From an uncultured Acidobacteriota bacterium (GTDB taxonomy: Bacteria > Acidobacteriota > Terriglobia > Bryobacterales > Bryobacteraceae): 64,000 bases of DNA. This document shows positions 59,341-64,000 of this stretch, piece by piece. The translations under genes were made by a program, and so were the position numbers. The stretch spans positions 124,001-188,000 of the forward strand of contig CAADGY010000217.1 of NCBI GenBank assembly GCA_900696665.1. The letters are read 5' to 3'. The first letter of the stretch is position 1, and every line of letters begins with the position of its first letter. A model generated the notes under the pieces. It saw only the letters and a program-made list of their open reading frames with translations, made no database searches and was not told the origin of the DNA.

Positions 59341-60704
59341 CAGGCAATATGGTGTTGCATCGCCCTATCCGCCATTGCGGAAGACAGCGTGTGCTGATCT
59401 AAGTCGAAGAGGCCGTGAATGGCGCGGGCATACTCGGCGGTCAGGTAGGGGCGTTCGTATTTCTTTATCTTTTCTGAATCGGTGTGCAGGCAGTTTGTAT
59501 TGGTGCGAAAGCGGTGAAATGCACGTTCGATCATGGATTGAATTCCAATAGGATCACCCGGTTCAGCGCACCAGCCCGCACCGGTTTTCTGGAGAATCCG
59601 GCTCACCTCGCTGTTTTTCGGTGTGATGGCGAGAATCGGTTTGCGCGTTGCCAGGTACTCGTACAACTTGCCGGGGAGACTGATTTCGTTGGTCATGGTG
59701 ACAAGCAGGTAATCTGTTTCTTCGACCCGATTGAGAGCCTCTGCCTGTGGCATGAAGCCGGTAATTTCAATGGAACTGCGCCGGTTCTCCAGTACGGCGC
59801 GCTCAGCTTCCGAAATACGTCCGATAAACCGCGTTGTGATGGCACTGCGGATCTGATCCGGCATGGTGTCCAAAGCATCCAGATAAAATCGGGGCGAAGC
59901 CGTCTTATAAGCCGTTCCCATATGTGTGACAAGCATCTGGCTGCCGCCATGCGGCCGTGACCGGAAACCGGCGAACATGTCCGGATCGTAGCCGTTCCCG
60001 ATCAGCAGGAATTTGCTATCGGGCTGATCGGGGTAGCGGCTGCGAATGGTCCTCCGCGACGACTCGGCCACAGCAACCACGAGATCCGACCTGCTAACCG
60101 TCTCCTGCTCGATGCGTTCCGCCACCCGTCGTGTATGGTCGTTGTTCTGAAATTCGAAATCTTTGAGGTAGAAACTCAGCCATTCGTCACGGAAATCCGC
60201 AATCAGCTTCAAGCGAGGAAATTCCTGTTTGAGTGCGTTGCCAACCAGCAATGCGGAGAAGGGGGGCACGGTGACAAGAACTGCATCGATGTGATGGCGG
60301 CGGATGATCCGGCGGGCAACGCGTAAAGCAAAAGGCACCCATAATATTTCCGGCTCCGGGCAAAGAAGCCTTCGGACCGCGCTTTTTAAGACTGTCTTCA
60401 GCGGGGAAGGGCGTCTGCTGGAGTCCTTCGTATCCGGACCGCCGCTGGAAAAGCGGCTCCAGAGTTTTTGCCGCAGGATAAACGGGATCTCCGGGGTGAA
60501 AGCCGAATGGCGCAAGACACAGGAGGGCACCTGACGTAAAAGGTCCGGATCCGATACCGGAACCGCTGCATTTCGCGCCTGCAAAATGTGCACTTCGAAC
60601 TTATGGTCCGGCAAGTACTTGGCAAGACTTAAAGCTCTTTGCACGGCGATGCCGCCGGCCGGGGGAAACAGGTACGAGACGATAAGAATTTTTCGTGATG
60701 ACAC
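59340..60704 (-). CDS. glycosyltransferase family 4
   Basis: The 454-residue GT-B enzyme begins ILIVSYLFPPAGGIAVQRAL, the GT4-like N-terminal motif. It contains LKLIADFRDEWLSFYLKDFE, RSDLVVAVAESSRRTIRSRY, LLIGNGYDPDMF, LVTHMGTAYKTASPRFYLDA and a donor-site SLPGKLYEYLATRKPILAIT. It resembles the 7355-8578 protein. The TIGR03087-like gene lies 6 nt upstream on the same strand, so the two form an operon for exopolysaccharide assembly. Sugar specificity is unknown. Confidence 0.88.
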   Translation of the reverse strand: MSSRKILIVSYLFPPAGGIAVQRALSLAKYLPDHKFEVHILQARNAAVPVSDPDLLRQVPSCVLRHSAFTPEIPFILRQKLWSRFSSGGPDTKDSSRRPSPLKTVLKSAVRRLLCPEPEILWVPFALRVARRIIRRHHIDAVLVTVPPFSALLVGNALKQEFPRLKLIADFRDEWLSFYLKDFEFQNNDHTRRVAERIEQETVSRSDLVVAVAESSRRTIRSRYPDQPDSKFLLIGNGYDPDMFAGFRSRPHGGSQMLVTHMGTAYKTASPRFYLDALDTMPDQIRSAITTRFIGRISEAERAVLENRRSSIEITGFMPQAEALNRVEETDYLLVTMTNEISLPGKLYEYLATRKPILAITPKNSEVSRILQKTGAGWCAEPGDPIGIQSMIERAFHRFRTNTNCLHTDSEKIKKYERPYLTAEYARAIHGLFDLDQHTLSSAMADRAMQHHIA

Positions 60705-60710
60705 AGGATC

Positions 60711-62003
60711 TTATCCAGCCGCGGCTGCCTGCCGCCCGTTTATCACGCCGTCCAGATGTTGTGCGAATACCTGAAGATTCGTGTGCCAGCAGAAACGCCG
60801 CTGTGCGGCAAGCCGGATCTCCGGGCCGGCGGCTATACAGGGCATTTTCAAGGCGTCCATATAAGCCTGCGCCGTGTCACAACGAGATACTCCCACTGGC
60901 AACTGTGGTCCAAATGTTTCACAAACAGCCGCCGAGGCACAGACGTGCTTTCCCATCGCGAGAGCCTCCAATACCTTGTTTTGGATGCCACGAGCGATAC
61001 GCAGTGGAGCTACGCAGGCCTGTGCCGCCGCGATGAAAGGACGGACATCCGGCACATCGCCGGTCACCAGGACACCGGGCTGATTACCCAATGCACGGAC
61101 AGAATCCAACGGATTCCGCCCGACAATGAAGAATTCAAGATCCGGATCGGCTTCACGAAGGCGGCTGAAAACTTCACCGGAAAACCATGTGACGGCATCC
61201 ACGTTGGGGTAGTAGTCCATGGCTCCCACAAACACAATGAGCCTCCGGTTCCGGAGTTCGCCGGTGGGGATCACTACGGCCGGATCGAAGTAGGCAAAGT
61301 CTACGCCGTTCTCCATCGCGCGGGAAGGAACATCCCGGGCAAAACTGCGAAACAGTTCCTGTTCCCGATCGGTGGCAAAGAAGGTGCACTGGGCAATCTG
61401 AGCCAGGTCCGTTTCGATACGGCGAAATCTGCGTGCCTCCATCCGGTACAAAAATGCCGGCTGCCGCATGCGGGCATAATCAAACCACTTTTCCGAATCA
61501 ACGTCCACCATGTCCAGCAATAAAGGAATATGCGTGGGAGCATACTGTGCCATCGCCGAAGAGAAAGCCACCGTAGCGGCAATTGGGCCCGTGCATTTGG
61601 ATTCGATCTGTTGTCGCATCCGGCGGCTGGCATAAAAGGAATTCACCAGGCTCTTGCCTCGTACAAACTCAGCCGCGGCGGTTATGAGGGCGGACTTGGA
61701 GGGGAGCAGTTCGACATAAACAGACCGGCAACAATCCGTCAGGGCTTGCGCATGTTCCATTTCCTCGCTGGTGCGGGCAAAACAGAATAGATGAACTCCA
61801 TATCGGTCTGCCAGCAGCCGTAAAAGGTGGAAAGCCCGAATTCGTTCCCCTTTATCTGGCGGATTGGGAACACAGTGCGAGAGAAACAGGATTTCTATAT
61901 CAGGTTGGTAGGCGGAGCAGGATTCGAACCGTGCGGCCTCCTCTGTGTATTTAGAGGCGCTCTGCCATTGAGCTATCCGCCTGTCAGGTTTAACCAAAAA
62001 CAT
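60711..62003 (-). CDS. exosortase-associated sugar transferase (TIGR03087-like)
   Basis: The glycosyltransferase body, from ILFLSHCVPNPPDKGERIRA onward, matches the PEP-CTERM/EpsH1-associated family: LLLDMVDVDSEKWFDYARMR, RRLIVFVGAMDYYPNVDAVT, RIARGIQNKVLEALAMGKHV. The expected start is just before ILFLSH (codon 61892), but no ATG, GTG or TTG lies there. The only conventional starts (ATG 62003, TTG 61997) precede a tRNA gene that the frame reads straight through (residues about 8-34 are tRNA-derived). The true start is therefore unresolved: an ATA/ATC codon, or translation through a defunct tRNA. Operonic with the 59340 GT. Confidence 0.8.
   Translation of the reverse strand: MFLVKPDRRIAQWQSASKYTEEAARFESCSAYQPDIEILFLSHCVPNPPDKGERIRAFHLLRLLADRYGVHLFCFARTSEEMEHAQALTDCCRSVYVELLPSKSALITAAAEFVRGKSLVNSFYASRRMRQQIESKCTGPIAATVAFSSAMAQYAPTHIPLLLDMVDVDSEKWFDYARMRQPAFLYRMEARRFRRIETDLAQIAQCTFFATDREQELFRSFARDVPSRAMENGVDFAYFDPAVVIPTGELRNRRLIVFVGAMDYYPNVDAVTWFSGEVFSRLREADPDLEFFIVGRNPLDSVRALGNQPGVLVTGDVPDVRPFIAAAQACVAPLRIARGIQNKVLEALAMGKHVCASAAVCETFGPQLPVGVSRCDTAQAYMDALKMPCIAAGPEIRLAAQRRFCWHTNLQVFAQHLDGVINGRQAAAAG
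61906..61982 (-). tRNA. tRNA with atypical anticodon loop (possibly a tRNA pseudogene)
   Basis: The minus-strand sequence folds as a cloverleaf: acceptor AGGCGGA/TCCGCCT with discriminator A and encoded CCA, D-stem GCTC/GAGC, anticodon stem CCTCT/AGAGG, and T-loop TTCGAAT. Two features are abnormal. The anticodon loop has 8 nt (AAATACAC) and no U33. The T-stem 5' strand is GCACGG against CCTGC, i.e. one inserted C relative to a perfect stem. The anticodon therefore cannot be assigned. It is either a decayed tRNA or an unusual one. Confidence 0.65.
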
Positions 62004-62015
62004 CCGCTCTCTCGG

Positions 62016-63161
62016 TTAAGGGACCAGGCGAATGAGCGCCGGTCCTAGAGTTCGCGTCAGAGATAGCGGTAATTGCTGCCATATCTTGATTGCCAACTGA
62101 AATCGCGGGTTGCCCGGTCCATAATGTGGCAGCCGCTTACGTTTAACAAGCAACATTTCATATGGCAATTCTCTTTCCAGCATTCCCCAGTGGGCCTTGA
62201 AATCGTACGATCCACCACTCTGCTTTTTACTTCGGCCAAAATCGAAAATCCTATAGTTATTTTGCCCTCCCCATCGCATCAGGTCGAAGTACATGAAGTT
62301 GTTTGGCGCTATCGGGCTGGCCGACGGGTCTGAAGCGCCATAGTACGGCAACACCTGGTCCCGGAAGTAGAAAGTAAGGACGGCCGCTACGGTATTCCCG
62401 TTAAAACGCACCTCCCGGATATCGGCCATGCCTCTGAAATGTTGGAGCAATTGGGTGAAGTGCTTGGCTGGAAACATCGGTGTTCCAAGCCGCCGGAGAT
62501 TTCTACTGTAAAGATCGTAGAAGTCGGCAGACCACTCGTTCTGAGTGTGTACATACATCGGGTGCTCTAGCGACTTCCGCACCATCCGGCGCGTTTTACG
62601 CGGGATTTTTTCGAGGAGCGCCGTCTCGCTGTGCGATATGTCCGCCGTGAACGTCACATACCGGATAACTTTCTCAAACCCAAGGGATTGCTCTGGATAA
62701 GCGTTCCGCAATTCAACGTAGGCAACGCCTAGCTCCTGAGCCATTTGTCTGATATATCCGGCCATGGACGCCCGCACTTCATCGGAGTCCGCCAGGACAC
62801 CGCCATAGACGGCGAAAGGAGAAGAGAGCAGCGCCTTCTTAACAAGAAAATTCCTGATTAGAAAAAGTGGAAGAACTCCCCGGACCTCTCCGTCTCCATC
62901 CGTGGCGATGAGATACATCGGTTCAAAGCCGAATGTTGCCTCAATGCTGTCTTTCCACGCGATCAGATGAAACGGGCTGCCATGGGGATGAGCGAACACA
63001 AAACGATCCCATGAGAGGCGATCTGTCTCTCGATAAGGGCGAACCGCCACAGCAGCAGATGGCACTACTGCTGTGATTTGACTGGGTTGCAGGGATTGAA
63101 AAGGGGAACCCTGAATAGGCTTCTGCATCGAGAACAGCCAATACTGCAAGTGTGCTGCCAT
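62016..63161 (-). CDS. FemAB-like protein, XrtA/PEP-CTERM-associated
   Basis: The 381-residue GNAT-like protein of the FemAB/DUF482 type is the family associated with exosortase exopolysaccharide loci (TIGR03019-like). Landmarks are WDRFVFAHPHGSPFHLIAWK, KALLSSPFAVYGGVLADSDE, IPRKTRRMVRKSLEHPMYVH, LGTPMFPAKHFTQLL, FYFRDQVLPYYGASDP and FDFGRSKKQSGGSYDFKAHW. It probably transfers an acyl or aminoacyl group to a sugar; the family activity is not firmly established. The start is uncertain: an in-frame ATG 11 codons downstream (63128) is as good. It lies between WecB and the tRNA/glycosyltransferase, all minus strand. Confidence 0.85.
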   Translation of the reverse strand: MAAHLQYWLFSMQKPIQGSPFQSLQPSQITAVVPSAAVAVRPYRETDRLSWDRFVFAHPHGSPFHLIAWKDSIEATFGFEPMYLIATDGDGEVRGVLPLFLIRNFLVKKALLSSPFAVYGGVLADSDEVRASMAGYIRQMAQELGVAYVELRNAYPEQSLGFEKVIRYVTFTADISHSETALLEKIPRKTRRMVRKSLEHPMYVHTQNEWSADFYDLYSRNLRRLGTPMFPAKHFTQLLQHFRGMADIREVRFNGNTVAAVLTFYFRDQVLPYYGASDPSASPIAPNNFMYFDLMRWGGQNNYRIFDFGRSKKQSGGSYDFKAHWGMLERELPYEMLLVKRKRLPHYGPGNPRFQLAIKIWQQLPLSLTRTLGPALIRLVP

Positions 63162-63263
63162 TGGAGCTGCATCACTGAATCAGGAATTCCTTAGTTCGAT
63201 ACTTCCCAAACAGTAGGGGATGTTCCTCCGATTTCGGATTGCCGGAGGAATCACGCCAGTGGA

Positions 63264-64000
63264 TCACGTGAAGGTCGTGGGAGAGGCTCGCTCTTCGGCG
63301 GATGGCAGACAGCCGGTTCCAAAATACTCCTCGAGAGCGGCAACGCAGCGTTCGGCGGCATTTCCGTCCCAATAGGGCGGCACGCGGCCGCTCCCCGGCC
63401 GCTCGCGCAATTCACGCCAGGCGTGCAGGATGGTGGATTTGTTGGTGCCAGCCAATATGTTTGTACCTTGTTCGATAGTCGACGGGCGTTCTGTATTGTC
63501 CCGCAGGGTGAGGCATGGAATTCCCAACGCGGTCGTCTCTTCCTGGATGCCTCCGGAGTCTGTCAGCACGAGAGAGCTTTTCGCCATCAGGCAAAGGAAA
63601 TCCAAATAGCCCAGTGGTTCGAGCAGACGAATGCGCGCATAAGAACCGGCCGGGTCGAGGGCCGCTCGCGTGCGAGGGTGCACCGGGAAATAGAGTGGGA
63701 TCTCCTCGGAAATTGTTCCAAGCGCTTCCAGTAGCTGCTGGAACTGGTCCGGTGAGTCAACGTTGGCGGGCCTATGAAGCGTGATCAAGCCGAACTTTTC
63801 CTCTCCAATACCGAGGCGATCCATTACATCCGAACGCAGAGCTCTGTCCAGGTGCAGATGCAGGCAGTCGATCATAAGATTTCCGACCAGCCGGATGCGT
63901 GTTGCCGGAACTCCTTCCCGTAAAAGATTGCGCTGTCCGCTCTCTTCTGTTACCAGCAGGAGATCGGAAATGGCATCGGTAACGATACGATTGATCTCTT
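63264..64000 (-). CDS. wecB: UDP-N-acetylglucosamine 2-epimerase, non-hydrolysing (N-terminus beyond window)
   Basis: The visible C-terminal 244 residues match WecB/MnaA: IRLVGNLMIDCLHLHLDRAL, FGLITLHRPANVDSPDQFQQ, PLYFPVHPRTRAAL, IRLLEPLGYLDFLCLMAKSS, VLTDSGGIQEETTALGIPCL and LRDNTERPSTIEQGTN. These include the catalytic and UDP-binding motifs (HRPxNVD, DSGGIQEE, TERP). The enzyme interconverts UDP-GlcNAc and UDP-ManNAc for exopolysaccharide synthesis. The frame remains open to the window end, so the gene starts upstream. It precedes the FemAB-like gene on the same strand (102-bp gap). Confidence 0.93.
   Translation of the reverse strand, partial: EINRIVTDAISDLLLVTEESGQRNLLREGVPATRIRLVGNLMIDCLHLHLDRALRSDVMDRLGIGEEKFGLITLHRPANVDSPDQFQQLLEALGTISEEIPLYFPVHPRTRAALDPAGSYARIRLLEPLGYLDFLCLMAKSSLVLTDSGGIQEETTALGIPCLTLRDNTERPSTIEQGTNILAGTNKSTILHAWRELRERPGSGRVPPYWDGNAAERCVAALEEYFGTGCLPSAEERASPTTFT

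Noticed and set aside
63172-63372. 66-codon minus-strand frame overlapping the wecB 3' end
   Set aside because: It overlaps a conserved gene in another frame with no support of its own.

Overview
The window looks like a chromosome segment (or a large secondary replicon) of an Acidobacteriota bacterium of the Solibacter/Bryobacter type. This is judged from the large Oar-like TonB-dependent receptor with an N-terminal carboxypeptidase-regulatory domain, long secreted beta-helix and Ig-like proteins, exosortase (XrtA)-associated exopolysaccharide genes, and moderately high GC. No rRNA gene and no CRISPR array were seen. The assignment is by family content only; no database was searched.

Region 1 (1-15 kb) is a surface-polysaccharide locus. 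It holds two asparagine-synthetase-like PP-loop proteins, a Wzx-type flippase, a Wzy/ligase-type membrane protein, a methyltransferase, four glycosyltransferases, a QueC-like PP-loop protein with a Cys cluster, and a MurF-like ligase lacking the usual N-terminal domain. A Phd/PIN toxin-antitoxin cassette sits inside it between two 25-bp direct repeats.

Region 2 (15-24 kb) carries secreted proteins: two of three paralogous beta-helix/Ig-repeat proteins, an NlpE-META lipoprotein-like protein and a carboxypeptidase-regulatory-repeat protein. A decayed PiT phosphate transporter and an orphan 538-residue gene follow. Region 3 (26-34 kb) is one minus-strand operon, lacI-type regulator, TonB-dependent receptor, DUF4832-type protein and a Tat-exported glycosidase-like protein, which reads as a glycan-utilisation unit. 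Region 4 (34.4-39.4 kb) holds the third beta-helix protein, a Kdo-kinase-like protein and a radical SAM/SPASM protein.

Region 5 (39.4-42.8 kb) is accessory DNA: two frameshifted secreted-protein pseudogenes, remnants of an AbiEii-type toxin/antitoxin pair, and an intact MbcA/ParS-RES toxin-antitoxin pair. Region 6 (42.9-51.4 kb) is a flagellar filament island: fliC, fliD, a small gene after fliD, two TPR-glycosyltransferases and a GT4 enzyme, with sigma-28-like promoters before fliD and before the TPR-glycosyltransferase/fliC operon. Region 7 (51.4-53.5 kb) is a plasmid-type replication initiator gene preceded by an AT-rich stretch, an array of GTACGG-centred iteron-like repeats and a 22-bp palindrome, which together form a candidate replication origin.

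Region 8 (53.8-64 kb) returns to exosortase-associated polysaccharide genes: XrtA-type deacetylase, sugar epimerase, a large secreted Ig/LamG/glycosidase protein, two glycosyltransferases (one TIGR03087-like), a FemAB-like protein and a truncated UDP-GlcNAc 2-epimerase. An atypical tRNA gene lies exactly at the 5' end of the TIGR03087-like gene.

The most unusual items are the iteron/repA module inserted beside flagellar genes, the direct-repeat-bounded toxin-antitoxin cassette, the cluster of amide-forming enzymes in a polysaccharide locus, and the tRNA-glycosyltransferase junction without a normal start codon.
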